From positions 25,743-89,742 of the forward strand of contig CALFOT010000011.1 in NCBI GenBank assembly GCA_937919925.1: DNA of 64,000 bases, in the 5' to 3' direction. The stretch comes from an uncultured bacterium. Its GTDB lineage: Bacteria > Planctomycetota > UBA1135. Below are positions 45,018 to 54,688 of the stretch, one piece after another. A program made the translations under genes and the position numbers. Each line of letters opens with the position of its first letter. Within the stretch, counting starts at the first letter, position 1. Below the pieces are notes generated by a model that saw only the letters and a program-made list of their open reading frames with translations, ran no database searches and had not been told where the DNA came from.

Positions 45018-46037
45018 ATGCGCCAGTCCTCCACCTTCGAACCCGGAATCTCCGAGGGCGGCGAAATCGATTTCGAACGCGGCCTCCAACCGCAAGACTT
45101 CTCAGAGTTTCTCGGCCAAAAAAATCTGCTCGAGCCGCTGCAGCTGATGATTCGAGCCTCTGCAGCTCGTCAGGAAACTCTCGAACACCTGCTTTTCACG
45201 GGTCTGCCGGGCCTCGGCAAGACCTCCTTGGCCATGGCTTTGGCCAAAGAAATCGGCGCACCGCTGAAAATGACCAGTGGCCCAGCCCTGAGCCGCGCCA
45301 AGGATCTCGTCGGCATCCTGAGCCAGCTGGAGAAGGGCACGCTGCTCTTCATCGATGAAATCCACCGTCTGCCCACCGAAGTGGAGGAATATTTATATGG
45401 GGCAATGGATCGCTTTCAGATTGAGTGGACTTTCGACGCCGGTGTGCATGCGCGGCTCCTGAAGTTGGATCTGAAGCCGTTTACGCTGGTTGGCGCCACC
45501 ACGCGGGAGGCCTTGCTGACGCCCCCATTCCGATCCCGTTTTGGCCATCATCTGCGGTTTGAACCTTATTCCGAAGAGGCGCTGGCAGCGATTTTGCAAC
45601 GCTCCGCAAAATTGTTGCGCATTCACCTTGAGGAGGATGCCACCACCGTTTTGGCGGAACACGCCCGCGGCACGCCGCGGATTGCCAATCGCCTGTTGCG
45701 GCGCGCACGCGATATTGCGCAGCTCGAAAATGACAACCGCGTGAATCGCGCCGTGGTGAAGCGCACCTTCCAATTGCTGGAAATCGATGCACGTGGATTA
45801 GAGCGCCCCGATCGACGCGTACTCGAAGCGCTCGCCCAAGCTGGCGGCCGTCCGCTGGGTTTGAAAAACCTTGGCGTCGCTGTTGGCGAGGCCGAAGACA
45901 CCATTGCTGAAGTGATCGAGCCCTGGTTGATTCGCCAAGGTCTGTTGATGCGCACGCCACAAGGCCGGCTCCTAACCCCGCAAGGCTGGGTAGCTCTTGG
46001 TCTGCCGGCTCCTGCAACGGATGAAACCGCGGGTTGA
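45018..46037 (+). CDS. ruvB: Holliday junction branch migration helicase RuvB
   Basis: About 339 residues from ATG 45018; the longer ORF start lacks support. RuvB is the hexameric motor that drives Holliday junction migration. 'LQPQDFSEFLGQKNLLEPL' starts the conserved region. 'FTGLPGLGKTSLAMALA' is Walker A, 'GTLLFIDEIHRLPTEVEEYL' is Walker B, and 'FTLVGATTREALLTPPFRSRFG' contains sensor I and the arginine finger. The winged-helix domain follows ('GGRPLGLKNLGVAVGE'). ruvA and ruvC are not in the window. A SpoIID protein and tgt follow in the same direction. Confidence 0.97.
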   Translation: MRQSSTFEPGISEGGEIDFERGLQPQDFSEFLGQKNLLEPLQLMIRASAARQETLEHLLFTGLPGLGKTSLAMALAKEIGAPLKMTSGPALSRAKDLVGILSQLEKGTLLFIDEIHRLPTEVEEYLYGAMDRFQIEWTFDAGVHARLLKLDLKPFTLVGATTREALLTPPFRSRFGHHLRFEPYSEEALAAILQRSAKLLRIHLEEDATTVLAEHARGTPRIANRLLRRARDIAQLENDNRVNRAVVKRTFQLLEIDARGLERPDRRVLEALAQAGGRPLGLKNLGVAVGEAEDTIAEVIEPWLIRQGLLMRTPQGRLLTPQGWVALGLPAPATDETAG

Positions 46038-47263
46038 TGAACCATCAGGCGCGTAGTCTTGGTTGGACGTTGCTGCTGTTGCTGGCCCTTTGGGCTGCCA
46101 GCCGCTTACTTTTCCCGACCGCAGCCCCACCCACAGCCGCCACCGCGCCGCTTTGCAATCCAACTATCTTTGTCGAGTTAACGGCACTGCGTGGCAACGC
46201 CCCCATCGATGTAGAAATCACCGGTAGCTGGCGTTTGCGCAACGCCAATACCCCCGCTGAGCAAGAACTTCACGCCGGCAGTGGTGGTCTGCGCGGACCT
46301 TTGGCCCTCACCACCATCGGCATCCAACTGGAAGCCTATCGCACCAAACTGAGCCATTTGATTCTCGAAGCGGACGGCAACCAAGCTCTTCGCCTGAATA
46401 CTTATCTCTACCCTGGGCGTCTCCATATCCGCGTGGTGTCGGACGATCGATCCGCGTTAGGGAAATCCATGCGCTTATCGCTAGAGCTACCGCTGGAGGA
46501 TTATGTCCTCGGGGTGGTGTGTGGCGAAATGGCGACGATGGTGCCGCAAGCGCACGCCGCGTTGTGCGCGCAAGCGATTGCCGCGCGCTCTTACGCCCTC
46601 TACCGGCTCGGCCAAGGGCGGTTGTTAAAAGACAACACCGGCGATCAAGTATTCACCAGCACCGATTTTATTACTGAACAAGCGCGCGCAGCGGTCTTGG
46701 CAACCCGCGGCTTGGTGTTGCGTTGGGACGGCGAACCGCTGCCTGCCTTTTTCCACGCCAACTGCGGCGGCGGCACCGCCAATGCTTTCGATGCCGCTTT
46801 CTCACCCGTCGCCATCGCTCCCCTTGCGGGCGTGTTAGAAGCCGCCTGCCGCACCCCACTTGGGCTGTGGGAGCAAACAGTAACCGCCGCCGATTTGGAT
46901 GGTTTGGCACAGCGCTATCAACTTGGCTCGTGGCTCAAAGCCATCGCCATTCAGGCAGTAGACAGCAGCGGGCGTCAGTTACAACTCCGCTTGATCGGCC
47001 CCGCTGAGCACATCGATGTTCCCGCAGATGCGGTGCGCGCAGCCTTGCACTTGCCGTCTACGCAAATCGAAGATATGCAGCGGCTAGCCGATGGCAGTTT
47101 GATTTTTACTGGCTACGGCTCCGGGCATGGCGTCGGGCTGTGCCAGAATGGCGCGATGCGTTTATCAATCAATGGCGCGACGTATGCAGAGATCCTTGCG
47201 CATTATTACCCTAGTGCGCAACTGGTGCCGCTGACCGCGGACCTGGAACTGCTACTCCCTTAG
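46037..47263 (+). CDS. SpoIID/LytB-domain protein (peptidoglycan-acting, membrane-anchored)
   Basis: About 408 residues. An N-terminal membrane segment ('GWTLLLLLALWAASRLLF') precedes the SpoIID domain. That domain has 'LPLEDYVLGVVCGEMATMVP', 'ALCAQAIAARSYALYRLGQ' and 'YGSGHGVGLCQNGAM'. SpoIID relatives are lytic transglycosylases on denuded glycan strands, or amidase enhancers. The conserved catalytic glutamate corresponds to 'GEM'. The GSGHGVGLCQ motif here has Cys where many have Ser. ATG 46037 overlaps the ruvB stop; TTG 46034 is an alternative. A cell-wall role outside sporulation is likely. Confidence 0.85.
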   Translation: MNHQARSLGWTLLLLLALWAASRLLFPTAAPPTAATAPLCNPTIFVELTALRGNAPIDVEITGSWRLRNANTPAEQELHAGSGGLRGPLALTTIGIQLEAYRTKLSHLILEADGNQALRLNTYLYPGRLHIRVVSDDRSALGKSMRLSLELPLEDYVLGVVCGEMATMVPQAHAALCAQAIAARSYALYRLGQGRLLKDNTGDQVFTSTDFITEQARAAVLATRGLVLRWDGEPLPAFFHANCGGGTANAFDAAFSPVAIAPLAGVLEAACRTPLGLWEQTVTAADLDGLAQRYQLGSWLKAIAIQAVDSSGRQLQLRLIGPAEHIDVPADAVRAALHLPSTQIEDMQRLADGSLIFTGYGSGHGVGLCQNGAMRLSINGATYAEILAHYYPSAQLVPLTADLELLLP

Positions 47264-47266
47264 CCC

Positions 47267-48409
47267 GTGTCCTTCCGCTTCCTCCACCATCAAGGCGTCG
47301 CCGACGGCCCGCGCCTTGGAACTCTGGTGACTCCGCACGGCGAAGTCTCCACTCCAACTTTTATGCCGGTTGCAACCCGTGGCATGGTGCGCGGACCTTG
47401 GCCCGATCGCCTGCGCCCGATGGGTGTGGAAATGATGCTCGCCAATAGTTTTCATCTGGCCGCGCGTCCGGGTGTGGAAACGGTGCAAAAACTGGGCGGC
47501 CTCCACAAGATTATGGCTTGGGATGGGCCGGTATTGATGGATTCCGGGGGGTTCCAGGCCTTTTCGTTGGCGGCGATTTCAAAGGTCACGGATGACGGCG
47601 TGAAGATTGCGCATCCTGTTCACGGTGCCATGGTGGACTGGACTCCCAAGGTCGCTTTCGATGTACAAGCAGCGTTAGCTCCCGATGTTGCGATGTTACT
47701 CGATGAATGTCCGGCCGATCCGCGTGATCGCATATCCGTTGCGCTTGCAGTACGCCGCACTTTGTTGTGGGCGCGTATGCAGCGCGATATGCATGAAGCC
47801 CGCGGCGGTGCGTCCAGTGGCCAAGCACAGTTTGGTATTGTTCAGGGCGGTGTGTTCGAAGATTTACGCGGCGAGTGTGCGCGCGGTTTAGTCGCGATGG
47901 ATTTTGACGGCTATGCCATTGGCGGCGTCAGTGTCGGCGAAGGCCATGAGGCGATGATGGATGGAGTGCGCCATTCCACGCAGCTGCTGCCCGTAGATAA
48001 GGCGCGTTATTTAATGGGCGTCGGCACGCCCCTCGATTTGGTCGAATCCGTGGCGCGCGGCATTGATATGTTCGATTGCGTTTACCCCACTCGCAGTGGC
48101 CGTTTTGGCACGGTGCTCACCGATGAGGGCCCGTATCATTTACACAACGCCAAATTCGCAGCGGATCCACGGCCGTTGGTGCCGGGTTGCGATTGTGACG
48201 CGTGCCTCACCGGAGTACCGCGTGGGATTTTGCGCGCCGGATTGAAATCGCATGAGTTTCTACCCCCGTCGCTACTCGCACATCACAACTTGCACTACTT
48301 AATCCACTTGATGAAACGGATACGCTTGGCCATCGCGGATGGCAGTTTCGAAGAGTTGCGTGCAGCGATTAACTTTGCTTACCGCCGCGTAGAGCCGCCA
48401 CAGCTGTAA
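47267..48409 (+). CDS. tgt: Queuine/preQ1 tRNA-guanine transglycosylase
   Basis: A 380-residue enzyme exchanging guanine 34 for preQ1 in GUN-anticodon tRNAs. Hallmarks: 'TPTFMPVATRGMVRGPWPD', 'MAWDGPVLMDSGGFQAFSL' with the catalytic aspartate, 'FGIVQGGVFEDLRGECARGL', 'GYAIGGVSVGEGHEAMMDG' and 'DMFDCVYPTRSGRFGTVLT' with the nucleophile aspartate. The zinc-binding Cys/His set appears in 'PGCDCDACLTGV'. The start is GTG 47267, 3 nt after the SpoIID gene. Its end overlaps convergent cstA by 41 bp. Confidence 0.96.
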   Translation: MSFRFLHHQGVADGPRLGTLVTPHGEVSTPTFMPVATRGMVRGPWPDRLRPMGVEMMLANSFHLAARPGVETVQKLGGLHKIMAWDGPVLMDSGGFQAFSLAAISKVTDDGVKIAHPVHGAMVDWTPKVAFDVQAALAPDVAMLLDECPADPRDRISVALAVRRTLLWARMQRDMHEARGGASSGQAQFGIVQGGVFEDLRGECARGLVAMDFDGYAIGGVSVGEGHEAMMDGVRHSTQLLPVDKARYLMGVGTPLDLVESVARGIDMFDCVYPTRSGRFGTVLTDEGPYHLHNAKFAADPRPLVPGCDCDACLTGVPRGILRAGLKSHEFLPPSLLAHHNLHYLIHLMKRIRLAIADGSFEELRAAINFAYRRVEPPQL

Positions 48410-50102
48410 AGCTCACGCCCACGCCAATCAACACCAACAAAATGGTGATGGTGAGCAGAAGCGTTTGCTCACTGCGCTGAAAATCAAGCAACTTTCTGAC
48501 CAAGGCAAACATGGTGATGGCAATCATGAAAACTGCGGGGATGGCCACGGGCCAGTAATTGCGGCCCTGCTTTTTCAAATAAACGGTGGCTGTTAACAGC
48601 GCCAAGCCGGCAATGAGCTGGTTCGTGCCGCCGAACAAAGTCCACAGAGTGAGGCCGGCAGGTTTACCGTCAATTTCATAGAAAGCGAAAAAAATGATGG
48701 CGGCGCAGGCCATGGCAGTAGCCACGAAACGATTGCCGAGCAGTTGGCCGCATGGCCCAAGGCCACGGATTTTGGTTAGCGTAACGCCGATTTCCTCGAT
48801 GTTGAAGCGCAGCAAACGAGTGGCGGAATCGAGGGTGGTCAAAGCAAAGGAAACCACCACCATGGCAACCAAAGTCGTAGCCAATTCCGTCGGCACGCCA
48901 AGTTCTTGTAGGAATGAGGCTGAGCCACGAATAAAAACGCCAAGTTTCGCGCCAAGACTTGCCGATACCGCACCCCAGTTCACATAAAGCTTGGCCCAAG
49001 CACTACCACTAGAAAACGTGGTGGTACACGCCAATACTGCAATCAGACCAAGCAGAGATTCTGCAATCATGCCGCCATAGCCGATGGCACGGGCATGGGT
49101 TTCTCGATCCAGCTGACGCGCAGTGGTGCCGCTGGCCACTAAAGAATGGAAGCCGCTGGCTGCGCCACAGGCGATGGTGATAAAGACAAAAGGGAAAATT
49201 GGTGGTGCCCCAGTAGGGCTTGGGTTGAACGCGGGTGCGTCAAAAGTTGGGGCTTGCAGGAAGAAGCCGGTGTACATCAGCACCAAGCCAAGCACCAAAA
49301 GCAAAGAGTTGAGGAAGTCTCTGGCTTGCAATAACAACCACACCGGCAACACGCTGGCGGCGTAAGCATAAACCATCAAAATCCAAATCCAAGTGTTCTG
49401 CAGCGGCCAGGAGCTGCGCTCGAAACCAAGGGTTGGGTAAACATAGCCAAGCCCAATCAGAGCCAGGAGTGCGGCAAAACCACCCAGGGTTACTGGTAAT
49501 AAAGGCTTCTTTTTGACATACAGCAACCACCCACAAACCATCGCTACAAGCATCAAGCCGGCCGACGGCATGGCCACTTCCGGAAAGCTCGTGGTAGCAA
49601 GATGGAGCGCGTTAGGTTGAAAATCATCATTCCAGGAGAACAGCAACGAAATGATGTAAACGAATACTCCCATCGCCAAGGCTACACCAAATAAAATCAA
49701 GGCTAAAAAAAGTGCTTTGGCTTTGGCTCCAAGAATACTTTCACACAAACCACCAATACTTTCGCCGCGATGACGAACACTCAAAACAATGGCGGCAAAA
49801 TCATGCACGCAGCCCACCAACAGCGAACCGAACACCACCCACATTAGCGCCGGCAGCCAGCCCCAAAACACGGCTACTGCCGGTCCTAACATGGGCGCCA
49901 AACCGGCAATGGAAGCAAAATGGTGGCCAAACAGTACGAATGGGCGCGTTGGCACAAAGTCAATGCCATCGGCTAAGGCGTGAGCGGGCGTGACGGCAGC
50001 AGCATCGAGTACAAATACTTTCTGTGCTAGCCAGCGACTGTAATAGCGATAGCCCACTGCATAAATCAGCAGCGCTAGCAAAGTGACGAAGACCGCGTTC
50101 AA
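48369..50102 (-). CDS. cstA: Carbon starvation protein CstA (peptide/pyruvate transporter family)
   Basis: A 577-residue inner-membrane protein with about 16 hydrophobic segments. CstA signatures include 'YRYYSRWLAQKVFVLDA', 'PTRPFVLFGHHFASIAGLAP', 'GCVHDFAAIVLSVRHRGESI' and 'ASGTTARQLDRETHARAIGYGGM'. The family imports peptides or pyruvate when carbon is scarce. Length is close to the short form (about 550-600) rather than E. coli CstA (about 700). No LytS/LytT-type regulators are nearby. It follows the SH3b gene with a 3-nt gap. Confidence 0.93.
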   Translation of the reverse strand: MNAVFVTLLALLIYAVGYRYYSRWLAQKVFVLDAAAVTPAHALADGIDFVPTRPFVLFGHHFASIAGLAPMLGPAVAVFWGWLPALMWVVFGSLLVGCVHDFAAIVLSVRHRGESIGGLCESILGAKAKALFLALILFGVALAMGVFVYIISLLFSWNDDFQPNALHLATTSFPEVAMPSAGLMLVAMVCGWLLYVKKKPLLPVTLGGFAALLALIGLGYVYPTLGFERSSWPLQNTWIWILMVYAYAASVLPVWLLLQARDFLNSLLLVLGLVLMYTGFFLQAPTFDAPAFNPSPTGAPPIFPFVFITIACGAASGFHSLVASGTTARQLDRETHARAIGYGGMIAESLLGLIAVLACTTTFSSGSAWAKLYVNWGAVSASLGAKLGVFIRGSASFLQELGVPTELATTLVAMVVVSFALTTLDSATRLLRFNIEEIGVTLTKIRGLGPCGQLLGNRFVATAMACAAIIFFAFYEIDGKPAGLTLWTLFGGTNQLIAGLALLTATVYLKKQGRNYWPVAIPAVFMIAITMFALVRKLLDFQRSEQTLLLTITILLVLIGVGVSFTAVAALRGGKQS

Positions 50103-50105
50103 GTG

Positions 50106-51374
50106 TTAGTTCTGGCGCTCGGGCAAAATCCGCAATTCCGTGATCGCTAAAACGCGCCCTTCCGCCACGCTAGGGTCGACGCGCCAGGTGCCGCGCACCA
50201 CAATCTCGCGATTGAGAAAACCACGCAGATTCTGATGGCCATCGTAACTGTGTACCGAAACCGCACGCTGGCCGCGCACCACTCTAAAAGGAATGTTGGC
50301 ACTGACAGCCGGATGATACTCCACCCAACCCACTTCGACGGCGGTGCCGCTACCTTGGATGGCCCGTGGTTGCATCTCTGTTTCACGCAAGTGCTGCAGA
50401 GCCGTGGCACGGATAACATCGCCAGCGCTTTCCGCACGGCGCGCCATGGAAGCCAACGAAGCAAGATAGAAACCGCGCAAGCCATCCATGCGCGTCAGCG
50501 CGGTACGCGCGGCATCGATTTCTTTACGTTCGGTGCTATGCCAAATGATATTGCCATAAACCATTTCCAAGTTATCGAACTTGACCCGATTCCAAGAATC
50601 GTTGCTTTTGGTGACCGCGGCAGAGAGTTGCTGCAATTGGACATTCGCTAACGCCAGCGACTTGGCGGGCGCTAAGGCTACTTGGGCGGCGTCAAACGGA
50701 ATCCACACAGCAGCAACAGCAGATTCCGCTGCACCTGCGGCCTTGGAAGTCGACGCCGAGCTGGGCGTGGCGACACCTGCGCCGCCCTCCGCAGAGTCAA
50801 CTGCGGAAGTGACACCAGGCTCCCCGATTTCACGCGCGGATTCCGCTTCCATAGCGACCACTTCCGGCAGTGGCACTGCGGTGCGTGCATCGACTAAATC
50901 ACTCCAAATACGCTGCCACTGGCTCAACTCACGCGTTGGGAAAATTAAATTCTTGCTTAGCACCCAAGCAGCCACCTTCTCACTGCAACGCACATGCACC
51001 CAATCTCCATCCACCCCCAGACGGGTGACGATTTCGCCTTTGCTAAAGTGCCCCAAAGCATGGGATTCGGCCGACGTGGAGGGCAGCGGACGAATCCTTA
51101 CGCGGTCTTGGGTGATGGTGCCCAGGCCGCCATCAAAGACCACATAGTCTTGATGCACCCACACATCAAAACCGCCCGGCACGCGCACTTTTGACCACGG
51201 TACTAATTCGGCCACCACTTGCACCGCAAAGCCTTTCTCGACTTCGAGCACGGCGGCGGACTTATTGTCGTAGAAAGAGTGGATCACCGTTTTTTCGACG
51301 GCAATCTCAGCATAACGGGTATCGGCTTGCGCAGGTGCCGCCGGTAACAAAGTAAGAAGCAGGGTGGTCAGCAT
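50106..51374 (-). CDS. Exported SH3b-domain protein
   Basis: A 422-residue protein with a short signal peptide ('LLTLLPAAPAQA'). At least two bacterial SH3 modules follow: 'VEKGFAVQVVAELVPWSKVR' ending in 'VWVHQDYV', and 'VRIRPLPSTSAESHALGHFS' with 'GDWVHVRCSEKVAAWV'. A low-complexity Ala/Ser/Glu stretch (about 165-220) leads to a C-terminal helical part and a beta domain ('NREIVVRGTWRVDPSV'). SH3b domains often bind cell wall, so a periplasmic structural role is plausible. It lies between a PhoD-like lipoprotein and cstA on the same strand. Confidence 0.72.
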   Translation of the reverse strand: MLTTLLLTLLPAAPAQADTRYAEIAVEKTVIHSFYDNKSAAVLEVEKGFAVQVVAELVPWSKVRVPGGFDVWVHQDYVVFDGGLGTITQDRVRIRPLPSTSAESHALGHFSKGEIVTRLGVDGDWVHVRCSEKVAAWVLSKNLIFPTRELSQWQRIWSDLVDARTAVPLPEVVAMEAESAREIGEPGVTSAVDSAEGGAGVATPSSASTSKAAGAAESAVAAVWIPFDAAQVALAPAKSLALANVQLQQLSAAVTKSNDSWNRVKFDNLEMVYGNIIWHSTERKEIDAARTALTRMDGLRGFYLASLASMARRAESAGDVIRATALQHLRETEMQPRAIQGSGTAVEVGWVEYHPAVSANIPFRVVRGQRAVSVHSYDGHQNLRGFLNREIVVRGTWRVDPSVAEGRVLAITELRILPERQN

Positions 51375-51402
51375 GGTGGGTGCGAAAAATCGCTACTCCA
51401 GT

Positions 51403-52788
51403 TTAAGGCTGCAGGGCGCTCAAACGAAGCACTACCTGGCTTCCGAGTGGGTGGCCATAAACATCGTGAAGGCGGAAACTTAGGACCGGGCCGGTGGAGA
51501 AGTCGGCGGCTCCCGGGGCAGGGAAATGGAAATGGAGCATGCCGAAGTTCTCTACCGTCGCCAAAGTATGTGCGATGCGTTGCGGCACTGCGGCATCGGG
51601 TTGCGCCTCGCCAAGTTTCGCTGCCAACGGCGACGAAGTGAATTCCACCAGTGGATAACTACCCGGGCGTAGTTCCCGCAAAGCCTCGCCGATGTGCCGA
51701 TCGCCACTGAGGAAAAACACGCCGCTGACTTTTTTCTGCTGGATCAAATCCAGCAAGCGCGCGCGCTGTTGAGGGAACATATTCCACGTTTCAAAACGGT
51801 GATAAGTGGATAATACTTGGGTGCTCGAAACCACTACTTTGAAATCCGCGTGGGAGTTTTGCAGCCCCTGCTCGAGCCATTGCCATTGACCAGCGGATAA
51901 CAAAACTTTCTGCGGTCCATCGACGGCATCATTGGGGCTGCGGCCATAGCGGGTATCCAGGAAAAAAAACTCTACGCGCCCCCATGTAAACTGGAAAAAG
52001 ATGCCGTCGGTGGAGCTTAGGCCAGCCGCGGGGTTGGGCCAATACTCTTCGAACAGGCGTTTCGATTCGGCGCGCAAAGGAAAAGTGGAATCGGAATCAT
52101 TGGAGCCGTAGTCGTGGTCATCCCAAGTGGCGTATTGCGGTGTGTGCGCCAGCAAAGGTTGCAAACTCGAAATCGCACGTGCGCTTGACCAACGTTGCTC
52201 CATCAACTCGGGCTGCTCCCATTCGCGATGGGGTGCGGTGAAGTAGGTGTTATCGCCTAGCCACAGAAACAAATCCGGCTGTAGTGCATCAATGGCAGCA
52301 AAGATGGGCTGGGAAGGATCCAATCCCGATTCGCCCGCGCAACTTCCAAAGGCAACCGTGAAATCCTTAGCCGTGCCGTCAACGGGCGCCGTTTGAAAAA
52401 ACTGGCCGTGCACATCGGGCAGCCAGCGACCACGGAAATCCACCAAACGATAAGCGTAGCGGCTGGCAGGACGCAATCCAGTGATGCGCGCCACACCTCG
52501 AAAACCAGGGCCGTTTAACGCCAACAGACTGCGTGCGGATCCCTCCATTGCATCCTGCCAAATGCCATCCTCATCGGCCACGCGTACCTGCAGGCGATAC
52601 TGGACTGGGGCTGTTGCTTCAGCCCAAATGCGCACACTGGTGGCAGTAAGGTCACACAGCATCGGACCAGCACGCAGAGGACTTGCTGCGACTGGCGCCG
52701 CCAAGTTTGAGTAGCCACTGCAACAGCTCAACAGAGCGGCGCTGCCACAGCCAAAAAGCAAAGAAGGGAGGGAACGCCACTTGCGCAT
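51403..52788 (-). CDS. PhoD-like metallophosphatase lipoprotein
   Basis: About 461 residues from ATG 52788, with a lipoprotein signal ('GSAALLSCCSGY'). An Fn3-like N-terminal domain ('TATSVRIWAEATAPVQYRL', 'GLRPASRYAYRLVDF') is followed by the PhoD metallophosphatase domain. Metal-binding motifs are 'VAFGSCAGE', 'PDLFLWLGDNTYFT', 'TWDDHDYGSNDSD' and 'VFFLSGDRHIGEAL'. PhoD-type enzymes hydrolyse phosphodiesters and monoesters outside the cytoplasm and are often used for phosphate acquisition. No Pho-box was recognised. The start is 52 bp from the divergent rmuC start. Confidence 0.88.
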   Translation of the reverse strand: MRKWRSLPSLLFGCGSAALLSCCSGYSNLAAPVAASPLRAGPMLCDLTATSVRIWAEATAPVQYRLQVRVADEDGIWQDAMEGSARSLLALNGPGFRGVARITGLRPASRYAYRLVDFRGRWLPDVHGQFFQTAPVDGTAKDFTVAFGSCAGESGLDPSQPIFAAIDALQPDLFLWLGDNTYFTAPHREWEQPELMEQRWSSARAISSLQPLLAHTPQYATWDDHDYGSNDSDSTFPLRAESKRLFEEYWPNPAAGLSSTDGIFFQFTWGRVEFFFLDTRYGRSPNDAVDGPQKVLLSAGQWQWLEQGLQNSHADFKVVVSSTQVLSTYHRFETWNMFPQQRARLLDLIQQKKVSGVFFLSGDRHIGEALRELRPGSYPLVEFTSSPLAAKLGEAQPDAAVPQRIAHTLATVENFGMLHFHFPAPGAADFSTGPVLSFRLHDVYGHPLGSQVVLRLSALQP

Positions 52789-52840
52789 GCACTCTTTTAG
52801 CGACGCCAAGTGGTGTTTGTCATGGTGGTACACTGCCCTC

Positions 52841-54079
52841 ATGACGGAGTGGTGGGTTGGCTTAGGCGGAGTCTTGATTGGTGCGGTGCTTGGTTACGCA
52901 CTGGCGCATGCACGTCATCGCGCTGGCCTTGCTCAGGTACAACTGCTTGCCAAGGAATCAGAACGCCTGCTGCAACTACAAGTACACCAAATCAGCATGG
53001 ATTTTGCCGCAGCAAGTGCGCGCGCCGATGCCTTAGTCACCGCCCACGCCGCGGAAAAACGTTCTGCCGAGGACTTGCGCCGTGAGTTACGCGAATCCTT
53101 CCAAGCTCTTGCTAGCCAGGCTTTAAAAGACAATTCTACGGCTTTATTGGAGCGCACCGAGTTGAAGTTGAAACCCTTGGAAAAGCAGCTGTCGACTCTC
53201 GCGGAACAAACCCGTGAGTTAGAGAAAGTGCGCAACGAGACTGCCGGTGAGCTGAAGCAGCAGCTGAAGGCTTTGAACCTCAGCACCGTGGAGTTAGAAC
53301 GCCGCAGCCGAGATGTGGCGAAAGCTTTGCGTGGAAGTTCGCAAGCGCGTGGCCAGTGGGGTGAAATGGTGTTAGCGCGGGTTTTTGAGTTGGCCGGTAT
53401 GACGGAAGGAGTGCATTACACCAAGCAAGCGCAAATTGAAGGCGGTTTGCGCCCAGATTTCCAAGTGTTGTTACCCGGCGGTACCGCCATTCCAGTTGAC
53501 TCAAAGGTACCCATGGCAGCCTTCTTGGATGCCCAAAAGGAAGCTGACCCAGCACGACGTCGGGCTTTTCTCGAGCAACACGCGCGCGATTTGCGCGGCC
53601 ACGTGACCACCCTGAGCAGAAAAGACTACGCCGCGAATATGGCTGGCGAAATCGATTTCACGGTGATGTTTTTGCCTGGCGACCATTTGCTCGAGGCTGC
53701 TTTTCATACCGCTCCGCACTTGCAGGAAGAGGCGATGGAGCATGGGATTCTGCTTGCCACCCCTGTGACTTTGCTCGCCTTGTTAAAGACCGTAGCGATT
53801 TATTGGAAGCAAGACAAACTAGCGCGCGATGCCCAGCAGATTGCCGATGTCGCCAAAGAATACCACAAGCGGATGCGCACTTTTGTTGGACATCTTGAAA
53901 AAACTGGCGATGGTTTGAAGGCGGCCACGAAGGCTTACAACAAGGCCGTCGGCAGCTATAGCAAGCAGGTGCAACCGCAAGGCCGGCGCCTGGAGGAAAT
54001 GACTGGGGTTGCACCCAATCGCCTGATTGAGGAGCCGCTGCCGATCGAGGAAGAACCACGCGAAGATTTGCATGCTTAG
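52841..54079 (+). CDS. rmuC: RmuC-family DNA recombination protein
   Basis: About 412 residues from ATG 52841. An N-terminal membrane segment ('WVGLGGVLIGAVLGYAL') and a long coiled coil (residues 40-160) precede the RmuC nuclease-like domain. Family segments are 'GSSQARGQWGEMVLARVFELAGM', 'RPDFQVLLPGGTAIPVDSKVP' and 'LLATPVTLLALLKTVAIYWKQ'. E. coli rmuC limits recombination at inverted repeats; the fold is PD-(D/E)xK-like, with 'DFQV' and 'DSK' probably in the active site. Confidence 0.93.
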   Translation: MTEWWVGLGGVLIGAVLGYALAHARHRAGLAQVQLLAKESERLLQLQVHQISMDFAAASARADALVTAHAAEKRSAEDLRRELRESFQALASQALKDNSTALLERTELKLKPLEKQLSTLAEQTRELEKVRNETAGELKQQLKALNLSTVELERRSRDVAKALRGSSQARGQWGEMVLARVFELAGMTEGVHYTKQAQIEGGLRPDFQVLLPGGTAIPVDSKVPMAAFLDAQKEADPARRRAFLEQHARDLRGHVTTLSRKDYAANMAGEIDFTVMFLPGDHLLEAAFHTAPHLQEEAMEHGILLATPVTLLALLKTVAIYWKQDKLARDAQQIADVAKEYHKRMRTFVGHLEKTGDGLKAATKAYNKAVGSYSKQVQPQGRRLEEMTGVAPNRLIEEPLPIEEEPREDLHA

Positions 54080-54148
54080 GCATTTACTGGAAGAATGGTG
54101 CGCGTCACCACGTCCGATGGGTTCCTGCGGCCTGCGCCTTTCTCAATC

Positions 54149-54688
54149 ATGAAATACATCTTCGCTGTTCTGACTCTGCTTGCCCTGCTCCTCATCGCCT
54201 CTTTGGGCCAGGCTAGCCCAACCTCAGCTCCCCGTGCGGAAAACGTGGGGCAAAGTGAAAGTGGCAACTTAGTGTTCATTCAAAGTCAACCCAATGATTT
54301 GGAGGGTTGGGTGGATATCGCCCCACTTGGTTCTACGGCCCGCACAAACGATCGATCTGGCAACGTCGAAGGTTTGATTCATCTGCCTTTTAGCGCTTCT
54401 GGGGATACCAAAATTATTGTCAATATGGATTATGCGGAGTGGATTTTCACCACCGGCATCACCACCCAGGTCACCCAACTTGGTAACCGTGGAAGTGCCC
54501 AAATCATGCCCACGGAGCCTCGTATCTTGATGCTTTCCGCAATGAAAACCGATTCTTTGGCCGAAGTCTACCTGAGCGATAGCGCCACCATGGTGCCAAT
54601 GGACGGGCCAGACCAATACGCCATCAACGCGCACATGTTGCGTTGGGCAAAGATTCCGCTGGATGCGCATGTGAGCCTTTTAAAATGA
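54149..54688 (+). CDS. Secreted protein of unknown function
   Basis: About 179 residues from ATG 54149, which begins a signal peptide ('AVLTLLALLLIASLGQASP'). The rest is beta-rich ('GLIHLPFSASGDTKIIVNMD', 'ITTQVTQLGNRGSAQI') with no recognised family. Its stop overlaps the ATG of the SUMF1-fold lipoprotein (ATGA), so the two are co-translated and may act together at the cell envelope. Confidence 0.65.
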   Translation: MKYIFAVLTLLALLLIASLGQASPTSAPRAENVGQSESGNLVFIQSQPNDLEGWVDIAPLGSTARTNDRSGNVEGLIHLPFSASGDTKIIVNMDYAEWIFTTGITTQVTQLGNRGSAQIMPTEPRILMLSAMKTDSLAEVYLSDSATMVPMDGPDQYAINAHMLRWAKIPLDAHVSLLK